Positions 47,158 through 56,233 of a DNA stretch of 64,000 nucleotides are shown here, piece after piece. The position numbers were made by a program, and so were the translations under genes. Within the stretch, counting starts at the first letter, position 1. Every line of letters starts with the position of its first letter. The notes under the pieces were generated by a model. That model did not search any database, had not been told where the DNA came from, and worked only from the letters and a program-made list of their open reading frames with translations. The DNA is from Flavobacterium rakeshii (GTDB lineage Bacteria; Bacteroidota; Bacteroidia; Flavobacteriales; Flavobacteriaceae). The stretch covers positions 62,001 to 126,000 of the forward strand of contig NZ_WOWP01000054.1 in assembly GCF_009741375.1 (NCBI RefSeq), given 5' to 3'.

Positions 47158-47763
47158 TTATTCTTCTTTTAGTTCATCAATAACTTTTCTTATCTCTTTG
47201 GCATATTTCCCGTAAAAGTATCGCACCCATAATTCAACCGATAGTCCCATTATTAAAATGGTAACTACTATAGCTACAAACATCATTATTACAAACGAAT
47301 CGCTTAAAGCATTTATATCTATACCCTTTTGCTTGTAAAACAGATAAGCTACTAAAAAAAGTACCAAAAACGGAGTTAAGGCAAAACCGAATGTTTTGTA
47401 GATTTCCATATTAAGGCGAATGTCAAAATAGGTTTCATACAAACTGTCTTTAGTTGTAAGGTTGGTTTTGTTTATCCGCTTGTAAAATAAATACAGCTTT
47501 ACCAAATAATAAATACATATAGCTACAAATAAGCTGTAAATTAAATAAAACAGGAAAAAAGTTTCCTTTGGAAAATGATATATAAAAGGAGTAAAAGCTA
47601 TTAAAACAATAGATATTACCTGATATATAAACTCCTTTTTTAAATTCTTCCTGATTTTGTCCAGTGGCGTATTTGCCGACTGTATTTTCTTTAAACTACT
47701 GGGCATTTCCACCTTATCGGTTTTTTCATTATCCCAAGCCGATTGTATATCGTTAAAATCCAT
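47158..47763 (-). CDS. Membrane protein, possible anti-sigma factor
   Basis: A 201-residue protein with a charged cytoplasmic N-terminal part (~60 residues beginning MDFNDIQSAWDNEK) and four hydrophobic helices. The N-terminal start DFNDIQSAWDN is typical of proteins encoded right after ECF sigma factors in Flavobacteria. It overlaps the sigma gene by 11 bp, so it is translationally coupled. It probably holds the sigma factor at the membrane; this is inference from context, since no zinc anti-sigma motif (HxxxCxxC) is present. Confidence 0.75.
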   Translation of the reverse strand: MDFNDIQSAWDNEKTDKVEMPSSLKKIQSANTPLDKIRKNLKKEFIYQVISIVLIAFTPFIYHFPKETFFLFYLIYSLFVAICIYYLVKLYLFYKRINKTNLTTKDSLYETYFDIRLNMEIYKTFGFALTPFLVLFLVAYLFYKQKGIDINALSDSFVIMMFVAIVVTILIMGLSVELWVRYFYGKYAKEIRKVIDELKEE

Positions 47764-48256
47764 ACCCCTGATTTTTAATAATTTCTTTTAATTTTTCTTT
47801 TGCTCTGTTAAGCTTTACCCTGGCATTACCTTCGCTAATTCCCAGGTTCTCTCCTATTTCCTTATGCGAAAACCCTTCTAACTGATAAAAAATAATAGCC
47901 TTATCAATTTTATCCAGTTTTTGAACTGCCCGGTAAAAATGTTCCAACTGGCTTTCCTTAATATCGCTTTCACCCTCTTCCTCCTTTACATCATGTGACC
48001 CCATATCATGGGTATCAACCTTTCGTTTCTCCTTCCGGAGGAATACAATAGAGGTATTAATAGCTACACGATACATCCATGTGGAAAATCGGCTTTCTCC
48101 CCTAAAGGTGCCATAAGCCTTCCAGAGCTGGCAAATAATCTCCTGGAACAAATCCTGCTGATCGTCCGGATTATCCATGTACATTTTAGAGACTTTATAT
48201 AAAATCCCTTTATGTTCACTGATTTTTGCCAAAAACTCCTTTTCGTTCCCCTTCAA
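47753..48256 (-). CDS. ECF-type RNA polymerase sigma factor
   Basis: A 167-residue sigma-70-family factor. Region 2 includes DNPDDQQDLFQEIICQLWKAYGTFRGES and region 4 has YQLEGFSHKEIGENLGISEGNARVKLNRAKEKL, the helix-turn-helix for the -35 element. It lacks region 3 and has normal ECF length. It is coupled to a putative anti-sigma membrane protein and follows TraB/GumN by 7 bp. An ECF-like promoter lies at 49380-49414 before the operon, so autoregulation is likely. Confidence 0.92.
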   Translation of the reverse strand: MKGNEKEFLAKISEHKGILYKVSKMYMDNPDDQQDLFQEIICQLWKAYGTFRGESRFSTWMYRVAINTSIVFLRKEKRKVDTHDMGSHDVKEEEGESDIKESQLEHFYRAVQKLDKIDKAIIFYQLEGFSHKEIGENLGISEGNARVKLNRAKEKLKEIIKNQGYGF

Positions 48257-48263
48257 AGCACTA

Positions 48264-49124
48264 CTATTTCAACACAGGCTTTACGCTGTATCCGGCATTT
48301 CTTAATAAGTTAATAACTCCGTTCTCTCCTGGTAAATGGCCTGCCCCTACCGCAAAAAATACCGGTTGTACCCTCATAAGCTCAGGCATTACTGCAACCC
48401 AGTTTTTATTACGGTTATCCAGCATTATAGTTTTTGCATCAGCATCCATAAACTTTTCATCTATAATCATTTCATATAAACCGTTAAGGTTTTCTTCTTT
48501 GTATATAGAAACCATCTCATCAAAGTAAGAAGTATCATAATACTTTAACTGCTCTATAAATTCCTCATTGGTATACGATTCACTAAATCCTGCAACCTGA
48601 GCCTCTACTTTTTCAAGACCCAGTATTTCTTTTTTATTTGCCATTGCCTGCTGCATAAACTCTACCTCATACATTTTTGGCGGACAGTTTAAACTTTTAA
48701 ACATTACCACACTCATAATACCTATTAGTGTATAATTCTCAAACTGACTTGCTTTTACACCAAGTTTGGTTTGTAAAAAATTGTTTAACGCTGCATAATC
48801 TTCTTTGTTTAACCTTTCACTAAGAGGTTTGGTTGAAGTCGTCATGCTTTGCATAGCCATAAGCTCTGTAGGATCATCAAAATCAAGCTCCAGTGCAAGT
48901 TTATCAGTATTCTCTATCGCATTTTTAACCTTTTCTTTAATCATGAAGTCGGCTTCACACATCATGTGCATAGTTCCGTAGAGATAGGAAGGTTCGGTTA
49001 ATCCGTTACCCGATATTTCCCATAAAAGTGAATTCTCTAATTCTACTTTTTTCTCTTGAGCCTGTGTACTCCCCCACAATAGTAGTCCTGTAAAAGCTAC
49101 TGCTAATTTGATCACTTTTTTCAT
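48264..49124 (-). CDS. TraB/GumN family protein
   Basis: A 286-residue secreted or periplasmic protein (signal peptide ending STQAQ). It has the family marks LYGTMHMMCEADF near the N terminus and NKNWVAVMPELM ... FFAVGAGHLPGENGVINLLRNAGY near the end, the GxxH pair thought to form the active site (TIKI metalloprotease-like fold). It lies 7 bp upstream of the sigma gene and is part of the same operon. A protease next to an ECF sigma factor could participate in signal sensing. Confidence 0.87.
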   Translation of the reverse strand: MKKVIKLAVAFTGLLLWGSTQAQEKKVELENSLLWEISGNGLTEPSYLYGTMHMMCEADFMIKEKVKNAIENTDKLALELDFDDPTELMAMQSMTTSTKPLSERLNKEDYAALNNFLQTKLGVKASQFENYTLIGIMSVVMFKSLNCPPKMYEVEFMQQAMANKKEILGLEKVEAQVAGFSESYTNEEFIEQLKYYDTSYFDEMVSIYKEENLNGLYEMIIDEKFMDADAKTIMLDNRNKNWVAVMPELMRVQPVFFAVGAGHLPGENGVINLLRNAGYSVKPVLK

Positions 49125-49146
49125 AATTGATTGTTTTGACTGATGA

Positions 49147-49359
49147 TTAAACTTCCTTTTTGTTTTTAAAATATTGCGTAACCGTAGGTGTAAGCCCCTT
49201 CATTAAAAATATTACTGAAAATAGGAATAACAGACTCTGAAAATATTCCTCAAATACAAAATGACTTACTAAAGTATAACTAAGCCCTGATGCTCCTAAA
49301 AAGACAAGCAAAAGGCTAACAATACTATTTTGCTGTGTTACTTGTGACTTATTTTTCAT
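49147..49359 (-). CDS. Small two-helix membrane protein, first gene of ECF operon
   Basis: A 70-residue protein with two hydrophobic helices (about 12-31 and 38-53) and a basic C terminus (KNKKEV). It starts 21 bp after the -10-like element of an ECF-type promoter and is followed by TraB/GumN after 22 bp. No family is recognised. Its position as first gene suggests an envelope stress response product. Confidence 0.65.
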   Translation of the reverse strand: MKNKSQVTQQNSIVSLLLVFLGASGLSYTLVSHFVFEEYFQSLLFLFSVIFLMKGLTPTVTQYFKNKKEV

Positions 49360-49379
49360 AATTGCTTTGATTGATGTTA

Positions 49380-49414
49380 CATAGAGTAAGTAACAACAAA
49401 CAGCAAACGTTACA
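49380..49414 (-). promoter_or_regulatory. Candidate ECF sigma promoter, autoregulatory
   Basis: On the minus strand: TGTAACGTTT at 49414-49405, 18 bp spacer, CTCTATG at 49386-49380, and ATG 49359 a further 20 bp on. The GTAAC core with a TCTAT element fits ECF promoters of Bacteroidota as I recall them. A nearby GTTAC/GTAAC repeat (49376-49394) could be coincidental. Confidence 0.5.
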
Positions 49415-49437
49415 GAAAAAGAAATTATTTTTTTCAG

Positions 49438-49479
49438 AAAAACAGTAAACCCCGGTATATACCGGGGTTTACTGTTTTT
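49438..49479 (-). terminator. Perfect 42-bp palindromic terminator of the MoxR operon
   Basis: Positions 49438-49479 are perfectly self-complementary, with the core ACCCCGGTATATACCGGGGT. It lies 1 bp past the stop of the operon's last gene and ends transcription before the ECF promoter. Confidence 0.9.
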
Positions 49480-49480
49480 A

Positions 49481-51199
49481 TTATCTTCTTTTTTTTGCCT
49501 GAGCCTTATATTTCATTACGTCTTTTACAATCGACTTATCCTGCTTATTATAATCTACCAGCTCTGAAGCTATGGAAGGATTGGTTTTCATTTCCTTCGA
49601 AATCACCTCATAGGCAATATCCCTAATATCCTCTTTAAAGTTCTCCCGTTTTTGGTATTCCAGCCTTATTGCATTTAAAAAAGATTGCCTTTGATTGGCT
49701 TCTAACTTGTCATAAATATTACTAATCGCCTTTACTGCATCTTTATCTTCTTCAATATTAAAGAGGTAATTATTAAGACAGTTAAAAGCATCTTTATTAG
49801 TGTTCCAGCCCTCAAGTAATATTTCCTGACCCAGTTGTGGCTGTTGCATTTTATCCCTATATATAAACGACGCTCTAACATACATACTCTTTTCCTTATA
49901 ATCATTTGCTACTATAGTATAGTACCTATTAGCTTCTTCTTTTTTGTTAAGCAGTATATAAACATCTCCGGCCTCTTCATTCATATTTAAATCCTTGTAT
50001 ATAACGAGTGCTTCGGTGTACATTTTCCCCTTCACAAAACATTCGGCCGCTTTTGCTTTTTGCGGAGATCTATCCCTGTAAATCACTCCTGCTTCTGCAT
50101 AATACCCTCCTTTTTCAAGCACTTCTGCTGCCTTAATATTATTTTTAAGCAACTTTAAATATACCTGAGCGGCTTTCTTATATTCCTTTTGATTAATATA
50201 TTGATTAGCCAGTTCCTCATATTTTTGTTGTAGTGTTCTAAACCTGTCATTATCAATTTGTGCAGCGCCGCCGCCTAGCGAAGCAGACGAATCTGAATTA
50301 ATAAGCCTTCTGAGAATACCAAAAATGATCATGAAAAGGATTATATATACTCCTCCAAAACCTTTTTCTCCTTTGCTTTCCAAAATAGAGCCTATAAAAA
50401 CAATCAGTATTATACTTATAATAAAAGCAACAATATACTTCCCTATTCTTGACATCTCAGATAAACCGCTGCTAAAACCTCCTCCTGCTCCAAAAGTAAA
50501 AATCCCACCAGATTCTCCTCTGGCTGTTCCTGCCATGCTTAGTGGAACACCATATTTCAAAGCCATATCCGGGTTTTTTTCCAGAAACTTTAATAGCTTA
50601 TCCATTTCCCTATGGTTCCCTTTCATTATTTTTTTGAGATTAAACGGAAGGTTGTCTATTCCGTCTTCCTCTACATCATCAAGCGATTTAAGTAAATCTT
50701 CGGCATTACCCTCAAGAGAAAGAGAGTTGATTAGTTTAGGAATCTCTACTCCCTTAAAGGGTTTAATTATGTTTATCTCTCTTTCGGGAGGCAATGTAAG
50801 CATAGCACCCCAGTTAACCTGTTCCTCCAGTTCTACCAGCCCGGTTTCCGGATGGAAAAAGTAGTAATTCTCACCAAACAGCTTTTGCCATTCCTCTTCG
50901 CTTAACCTAGGCTCAATAGCCGAATATTGAGGAATAAACAGTTTATTATTTATTAACTGGCAGTAAGAGGCACTACCTGTATCTTTTAACTCATGAGCAT
51001 CATTTAACAAAACAATACAACCATACAGCACATTTGCCTGCCCCGAAGGAATAGGGTATACCTGTACCGTCTCAAGATTTAAATTGACAACCTTAAGTCC
51101 TTCTAACCAAACTAAGGGAGATTCACCTTTAACAAGTACTCCCCTTTTAGGATGCTTATTTCCCTGAGACGGTTTTAACTTAAGCTCCATACTCAACAA
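49481..51199 (-). CDS. Membrane-anchored TPR protein of the MoxR ternary system
   Basis: A 572-residue protein. The N-terminal ~170 residues are beta-rich (LVKGESPLVWLEGLKVVNL, LINNKLFIPQYS), resembling a bpX-type domain of the MoxR-vWA-beta-propeller systems. Two membrane helices follow (about 249-270 and 281-294). The C-terminal half is a series of TPR-like helical repeats (EYKKAAQVYLKLL, YYAEAGVIYRD, MYTEALVIYKDL, NKKEEANRYYTIV). It would anchor the system to the membrane and offer a protein-binding scaffold. Its start overlaps the vWA gene end by 20 bp. Confidence 0.7.
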   Translation of the reverse strand: MLSMELKLKPSQGNKHPKRGVLVKGESPLVWLEGLKVVNLNLETVQVYPIPSGQANVLYGCIVLLNDAHELKDTGSASYCQLINNKLFIPQYSAIEPRLSEEEWQKLFGENYYFFHPETGLVELEEQVNWGAMLTLPPEREINIIKPFKGVEIPKLINSLSLEGNAEDLLKSLDDVEEDGIDNLPFNLKKIMKGNHREMDKLLKFLEKNPDMALKYGVPLSMAGTARGESGGIFTFGAGGGFSSGLSEMSRIGKYIVAFIISIILIVFIGSILESKGEKGFGGVYIILFMIIFGILRRLINSDSSASLGGGAAQIDNDRFRTLQQKYEELANQYINQKEYKKAAQVYLKLLKNNIKAAEVLEKGGYYAEAGVIYRDRSPQKAKAAECFVKGKMYTEALVIYKDLNMNEEAGDVYILLNKKEEANRYYTIVANDYKEKSMYVRASFIYRDKMQQPQLGQEILLEGWNTNKDAFNCLNNYLFNIEEDKDAVKAISNIYDKLEANQRQSFLNAIRLEYQKRENFKEDIRDIAYEVISKEMKTNPSIASELVDYNKQDKSIVKDVMKYKAQAKKRR

Positions 51200-53633
51200 T
51201 GGTTTTTATAAATGGCTTTATATATTTACGGTCAAACTCCTCAATATTAATCTCGGTATATAAACCTTCGTTTTCAGCACTCAAAAAATACCTATTCCCT
51301 GCATATTCATAATTAGAATATACTCCAAGATTAAACTGTACCGAAGAAGGTATGTATATTTTAGGGATTCTGGAATTACTGCTTATTAGTGTTAAAATCC
51401 CTTTACTGTCCTTTATGATTTTACTTCCGTCCGGAAATAAAAATTCGCCAATGCCTCCTCCCAGATTAGTATAAGCAGACTCTACCTTTTTCTCTCCATC
51501 ACTCCTGTTTGTTTCAAGAATTATACGACTATAGGCAGATGCTTCATTTATGTATACCCGAAAGGCATGTTTTTTAGTTAACCGTAAATTACCCTGCCCG
51601 TCTATGCATACAAAATCAAGGTTTTTAATAATATTGCTACCATGTTTAAACCTCAACATATTCATTTTTTTCTGGAAATGTGTGTGAGTTTCTTTTACAT
51701 TCCCAACATCGTCGTTATTTTCTATAACAAGACCACTATCTGTTTTTGTTATTATCGTATAATGTGGATCACTTAAACCGTCATTAAAAACAGCTACCCT
51801 ATTTATATCAAATCCATTTTCACCTGTTACCATTTGAATTTTATAGTTCCCGTTTTGCACCATTACTAAATCGGTTTTATAAAACTCTGCTGTATTCAGG
51901 TTATGGTAGCTTACATAACATTCTTTATTATAAAAAGACACCATTATATAATTGTCATTTATTTTACCAAGGGTATGTATACCTCCGGCTTTAACCGAAA
52001 GATTTTCCAAAACAATATCACAGCCTTTTTCCTCTATATAAGTACCCTCGTGCCAATAACCACCTCGTCTTTCACTTTCAAAAGAATATGTTTTATATAA
52101 GCTTCGGTTAGGGGTTAGTATATAAATATAATCATCAAGAAAAAATCTCGCTATTTCCTGCTGTGGTAATGGGAACAGTAAAGGATAATCAACATTAACT
52201 TCTCTTTTTTTCTCCTTTCTTTTCTTATTGTATGAACTGAATTTTGGTTTGTTTTGCCATAACTCTTCCAAAGGAAGTTTTAAATGCTGAATTAATTTTC
52301 TGCCCTTATTAACAATTTTATAAAAATCTATACATCCGGAAAAATCAGGTTCAACTATAAAATGTAAATTAGAATAATACTCACTTAATACCTGCTGTAG
52401 TGCAGGTACCTTTTGCGCATCGGGAGTAGTGATAACAAAAACCTCTGGCGAAAAAGCCATAATATCTGATTCAAAAAAGGCTTTGAATCCGGTTGCTGCC
52501 GACATTTCTGGCGAAAGCACTTCTAAACCATCTATAACCTCATCAACCGTTGTATACAGCACCTCGTTAAAAGTATCGCTTATTACAAACAAACGACATT
52601 CAATATCTGTTTTAGGGTGTGTTGCAATAGCAAGCCCCATTGCAAAAGACAATACTTTTGGCGTACCCCAGTTCCTGATGGAAGCATCAATAAGTATAGC
52701 CCTGAAAAAAGTATCATTTTCGGGCGGTACTTCACGTTCAATGTACAGCGCCTCGTTATTTGCAAGCCTTGACATAAACACATCATCATCATTAGCAAAC
52801 TCTGAAAGTAGTAACCTACTGAAATCTCCTTTATTGGTAAGATCAGACACACCTCCAAGCGGTTGCCTGCCACTGGCATAATGATGCATAGGTATTGTAA
52901 GCCCAGACCATAGTGTTTTAATAAGGCTCCCTACAGTAAATGTAGTTTCATTTTGTGTGAGTTGCGTTAAAAGGTCGGGCTGTTCTTTAACTATACCCTT
53001 TTCCTCAACATCATTAGCTATCTCATTAACTACAGGTAGGTCTTCTATAGCCTTAAGTATAGTTTGCGTATCCGGAAAGGTATCATTTAACAACGAAAGC
53101 GTCCTGAAGTCTTTTTGAAAGACGGCATAGCTTGGCGGTATTTTTTGTGCACACTTTACCAAATGATGCCTATGATTTTTATATTCGGTTATAATCGCCT
53201 GAGCTTTATCTTTAGAAATCCTATTGTGGCAACCAGAAAAAACAGTTTGCAGTAACTGTTTTCTCTTACTCCCTGTTTTGTATAATTGTGGTAAAGCAAT
53301 GAATTTTTTTAAAAATGTAAAGGCTCCGTTGCTCCATTCTTCAGATGCTGCACCTTTAGTTATACTGAAGCTTTGTGTAACTATATCGGATATTTTTTTT
53401 AGCGAAACCACAGGATCATGGTTAGTAGCAATAATTACTAACAAAAGTGATCCAAATGGCGGTATACTCTCTTCGGCTAAATATTCTAAAACTTCTATTA
53501 TGTAAGGTTCATAAGCTATGGTACTGCCGTCTACTATGGTAACCGATTCAAACACACTGCTCTCAGAATGGATTTCTTTGTCCCATTCCCAAAAGTAATA
53601 GTTAAATGACTGGAAATATTCCTGTAAATCCAT
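51180..53633 (-). CDS. vWA and beta-propeller protein of the MoxR ternary system
   Basis: An 817-residue protein with three parts: a helical N terminus (about 1-240), a vWA-like domain (about 250-470) and a beta-propeller-like C terminus (about 490-810) with repeated strand patterns (YWHEGTYIEEKG, DNYIMVSFYNKECYVSYHNL). The metal-site motif reads Asp316-Ala-Ser318-Ile-Arg320, so the second Ser of the canonical DxSxS is Arg. It should be a partner of the MoxR ATPase. It is located 2 bp after the preceding gene and overlaps the next by 20 bp, so part of a tight operon. Confidence 0.78.
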   Translation of the reverse strand: MDLQEYFQSFNYYFWEWDKEIHSESSVFESVTIVDGSTIAYEPYIIEVLEYLAEESIPPFGSLLLVIIATNHDPVVSLKKISDIVTQSFSITKGAASEEWSNGAFTFLKKFIALPQLYKTGSKRKQLLQTVFSGCHNRISKDKAQAIITEYKNHRHHLVKCAQKIPPSYAVFQKDFRTLSLLNDTFPDTQTILKAIEDLPVVNEIANDVEEKGIVKEQPDLLTQLTQNETTFTVGSLIKTLWSGLTIPMHHYASGRQPLGGVSDLTNKGDFSRLLLSEFANDDDVFMSRLANNEALYIEREVPPENDTFFRAILIDASIRNWGTPKVLSFAMGLAIATHPKTDIECRLFVISDTFNEVLYTTVDEVIDGLEVLSPEMSAATGFKAFFESDIMAFSPEVFVITTPDAQKVPALQQVLSEYYSNLHFIVEPDFSGCIDFYKIVNKGRKLIQHLKLPLEELWQNKPKFSSYNKKRKEKKREVNVDYPLLFPLPQQEIARFFLDDYIYILTPNRSLYKTYSFESERRGGYWHEGTYIEEKGCDIVLENLSVKAGGIHTLGKINDNYIMVSFYNKECYVSYHNLNTAEFYKTDLVMVQNGNYKIQMVTGENGFDINRVAVFNDGLSDPHYTIITKTDSGLVIENNDDVGNVKETHTHFQKKMNMLRFKHGSNIIKNLDFVCIDGQGNLRLTKKHAFRVYINEASAYSRIILETNRSDGEKKVESAYTNLGGGIGEFLFPDGSKIIKDSKGILTLISSNSRIPKIYIPSSVQFNLGVYSNYEYAGNRYFLSAENEGLYTEINIEEFDRKYIKPFIKTIVEYGA

Positions 53634-53635
53634 TG

Positions 53636-54370
53636 TTAATAATCTGAATACGTTAAACGGAATGAACTTATACTAAGTGGCATAAATTTGGTTTTTGGCA
53701 ACAAAGCATAGGTGTTTTCCTTATCCCATAAAATAATATAATCATCATTAGGGTCTATTGCCTTTTTAGTAAAGGCATATAGTTGCGGAAACTCAAAATC
53801 ATACCCCGTAGGCAAAAGCATATCTGTAGCTAACCAGTAGGTTTGCCCCTCCAAAGGGAGTAACGGTGTACCCGCCAGTAAAACAGAATCGTTAATGCCT
53901 ATCCACGACAAAACTCTTAAACGAATTGCCGGGGCAGTAGTGATATATGGTCCTGCTTTTTTAGCCTTTACCAGTAAAGCAACCGGTTCACGCTCTGTCT
54001 CTGTTGGAACTATCTTTACATCTGCTTTTTGGGAAACACCAAAATAATTATGGTTAAAAGACGGAAGCTCTACAGGTAAAACTCTTGAAAGTAAAGACCA
54101 TAGCAGTGTACCGTCTATCTTTTTTTCAGGAAGATTATTACCTTTTAAAAATAAAAGATTATCTCTTTGATAATATAGTTTTTTATACGGAATACTTTGT
54201 ATTTCAACACTATCTGCCTGCTGAGCAGTAATATCTTTAATCCATAAAACATTGTTACCTGGTGCAGCCTTCAGGTTTTCCCAATGACGGATATTGCTTA
54301 AAAAACCCTTATCCTTTAAGGCAATTTCCATCAGGTAGGTGTTTACACCGTTTGAAGTATTTTCTGCCAT
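53636..54370 (-). CDS. Uncharacterised subunit of the MoxR operon
   Basis: A 244-residue soluble protein, all-beta in appearance, with no catalytic motif that I can see. Its start overlaps the MoxR gene end by 28 bp and it ends 2 bp before the vWA gene, so it lies between ATPase and vWA protein. This position and composition (LPVELPSFNHNYFG, GTPLLPLEGQTYWLATDMLLP) fit a bpX-type accessory domain of these systems. Function is unknown. Confidence 0.65.
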   Translation of the reverse strand: MAENTSNGVNTYLMEIALKDKGFLSNIRHWENLKAAPGNNVLWIKDITAQQADSVEIQSIPYKKLYYQRDNLLFLKGNNLPEKKIDGTLLWSLLSRVLPVELPSFNHNYFGVSQKADVKIVPTETEREPVALLVKAKKAGPYITTAPAIRLRVLSWIGINDSVLLAGTPLLPLEGQTYWLATDMLLPTGYDFEFPQLYAFTKKAIDPNDDYIILWDKENTYALLPKTKFMPLSISSFRLTYSDY

Positions 54371-55476
54371 AACGTTTCTATTTCCTTATGGATATATTGC
54401 TTTTTCTCTCCGTTTTTAATCCAGTCACAACGTGACTGCAAATACCTTAGTTTATCTTTTATTATATTTCTTTCGTCGTAAGTAAGATTTTCATCTCCCC
54501 ATTTTTTAGAGAGCTCATTAATATCTTTCAATACCTCTTCGGCATCGGGCACCTTATTGAACATAGCCTGCGGATGGGGCCTGTCATGGCCTTCATCTTT
54601 CTCAATAATTGCATTGATTATACCCTCCAGTACTTCAATCTGTTCTTCGGTGTCCCAAATGTATTTTAAAACCCACATGTCTGAAGTTACAGCTTTATCC
54701 CTGCCACAAACCAATGCACTTGCCGCAATAAGGTTTTGCAGTTTTACCGCACGCCTGTCTGACACCTTAATACCGGTATTACGCAGGTTATGCACTATAT
54801 TTACATATTGTTCACGTATTCCCGAAAGGTCTACCTCTTTACATTCGGTTTGCAAAATTTTTACATCTTCAATAGAAACTAATGCTCCCTGTCCCTTTCC
54901 CCTTTTTTCCAGTTCCCTTCCTGCAAGAAGTACCTCATGCAGTAAATCAGGCTCTACATAATCACATTGAATACGTACTAAAAAACGATCCAGCAGAGCA
55001 TTAAGCGCTTCGTCTTCGGGCAGTACATTACTGGCCCCCACAAACATTAAAGCAGGGAGTTTATAGGTTTCCTTACCTCTCCTGAAGATTTTTTCGTTAA
55101 GAGCCATTAAAAGGCTGTTAAGGATTGCCGAATTAGCATTGAATATCTCGTCCAGAAATACCATGCTGGCTTCGGGCATCATTCCCTGAATATTAGTTAC
55201 AAGCTCACCTTCTTTTAATTTCCTGATATCAAACGGACCGAAAATCTCATTTGGTTCTGTAAAACGTGTTAGCAGGTATTCAAAATTATTACCTCCTTCT
55301 ATCTTATCAGAAAGGGCTCTTACAATAGCACTTTTAGCAGTACCGGGAGGTCCCAGCAAAAAAGCATTTTCTTTTGCTACAAGGCTTATTCCTAAAAGAT
55401 CTATAATTTCATCTTTGCCAACAAAAGCGCTTTTTAGCTCAGCTAAAACAGCAATAAGTTTTTGTATGCTTGTCAT
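54343..55476 (-). CDS. MoxR family AAA+ ATPase (YehL-like)
   Basis: A 377-residue AAA+ ATPase. Walker A is GPPGTAKS at 42-49, Walker B MVFLDE with Asp109-Glu110, sensor 1 FVGASN and the arginine-rich sensor 2 region (ALLDRFLVRI). The C-terminal ~100 residues include the helical lid and a coiled segment. It belongs to the MoxR group, members of which act as chaperone-like ATPases with vWA partners. The gene order and partners resemble the YehL subfamily. It is central to the operon and is followed by an accessory subunit overlapping by 28 bp. Confidence 0.88.
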   Translation of the reverse strand: MTSIQKLIAVLAELKSAFVGKDEIIDLLGISLVAKENAFLLGPPGTAKSAIVRALSDKIEGGNNFEYLLTRFTEPNEIFGPFDIRKLKEGELVTNIQGMMPEASMVFLDEIFNANSAILNSLLMALNEKIFRRGKETYKLPALMFVGASNVLPEDEALNALLDRFLVRIQCDYVEPDLLHEVLLAGRELEKRGKGQGALVSIEDVKILQTECKEVDLSGIREQYVNIVHNLRNTGIKVSDRRAVKLQNLIAASALVCGRDKAVTSDMWVLKYIWDTEEQIEVLEGIINAIIEKDEGHDRPHPQAMFNKVPDAEEVLKDINELSKKWGDENLTYDERNIIKDKLRYLQSRCDWIKNGEKKQYIHKEIETLWQKILQTV

Positions 55477-55512
55477 GGTATATAGGTGTGTTAATCGTAA
55501 TGATAAATATAG

Positions 55513-56145
55513 TTATATGGTAAGCTGTTCCCAAAAGATTTTTTTATGATCTCCCAGGCATTCGTTAAGCCATTGCTTAACCTCTTCATTTTCGGCAAAA
55601 GCAATATCCTTTCTCTCTATAATCCTATCAAGATATAACTGCTTTAAACATTGATTGGTATTGAGTATCGAAAAATTAAAACTGTTAGGGTTTGCTTCAA
55701 ATCCTATCACTGAATAATGAAATTTTTCCAGATGTTTGTTCAAAACAGGTATAAGCAAATCTTCAGTATCTGTAGCTTTTAACATTGCAACTACCTGGGG
55801 CAGGAATCGCAGGCACAAATCGGCCGAAAGTAAAGCCGGGGCATCGGGCTCTTTAGGGTAAGCTGGTAAAATTGTGGTAAGCTGTGAAGTATTGTCCTTT
55901 CTGTACAGGTATAACTGAGCCGCATAGTATAATGTTTTAGCTCCCCATAATGCGGCTTCATCATCAAAATCAGGTACTAAATACGGATAGTTAGTACTTT
56001 CTCTTTCATACTCTGATTTTAAAAAATCAAGTGCAGCAGCTTTTTCACCACGCGGAATATCCCTGCGCTCATTATAAAGCACAATTTGTCCTATTGTACG
56101 TGTTTTGTATAAGGTTTCTAAAAATGGTTGTTTTGGTTGCTGCAT
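55513..56145 (-). CDS. Uncharacterised helical protein of the MoxR operon
   Basis: A 210-residue soluble helical protein. It has leucine-rich amphipathic helices (LDFLKSEYERESTNYP, CLRFLPQVVAMLKATD, LKQLYLDRIIERKD) and no recognisable catalytic motif. It lies 36 bp upstream of the MoxR gene and 88 bp downstream of the SWIM gene, the largest gap of the operon, which could hold an internal promoter. Function unknown. Confidence 0.65.
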   Translation of the reverse strand: MQQPKQPFLETLYKTRTIGQIVLYNERRDIPRGEKAAALDFLKSEYERESTNYPYLVPDFDDEAALWGAKTLYYAAQLYLYRKDNTSQLTTILPAYPKEPDAPALLSADLCLRFLPQVVAMLKATDTEDLLIPVLNKHLEKFHYSVIGFEANPNSFNFSILNTNQCLKQLYLDRIIERKDIAFAENEEVKQWLNECLGDHKKIFWEQLTI

Positions 56146-56233
56146 ATCACTGCATAAAAAACAAAAGAAATGATTTATAAAGAAATATAAAAGTAAAATC
56201 TTTATAATTAAACGTATATCTGTAAAAAGCTAA
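56146..56233 (-). promoter_or_regulatory. Largest spacer in the MoxR operon
   Basis: An 88-bp AT-rich spacer between the SWIM gene and the 210-residue gene, the only large gap of the operon. It might hold a secondary promoter; no clear -7 box or terminator hairpin was found. Confidence 0.25.

Noticed and set aside
50325..50864. 179-codon frame antisense to the TPR membrane protein
   Set aside because: Ser/Pro/Ile-rich composition typical of an antisense shadow; the minus-strand gene is in a tight operon.
52429..52881. 150-codon frame antisense to the vWA gene
   Set aside because: Same reason: low-complexity Ser/Thr-rich shadow over a conserved vWA region.
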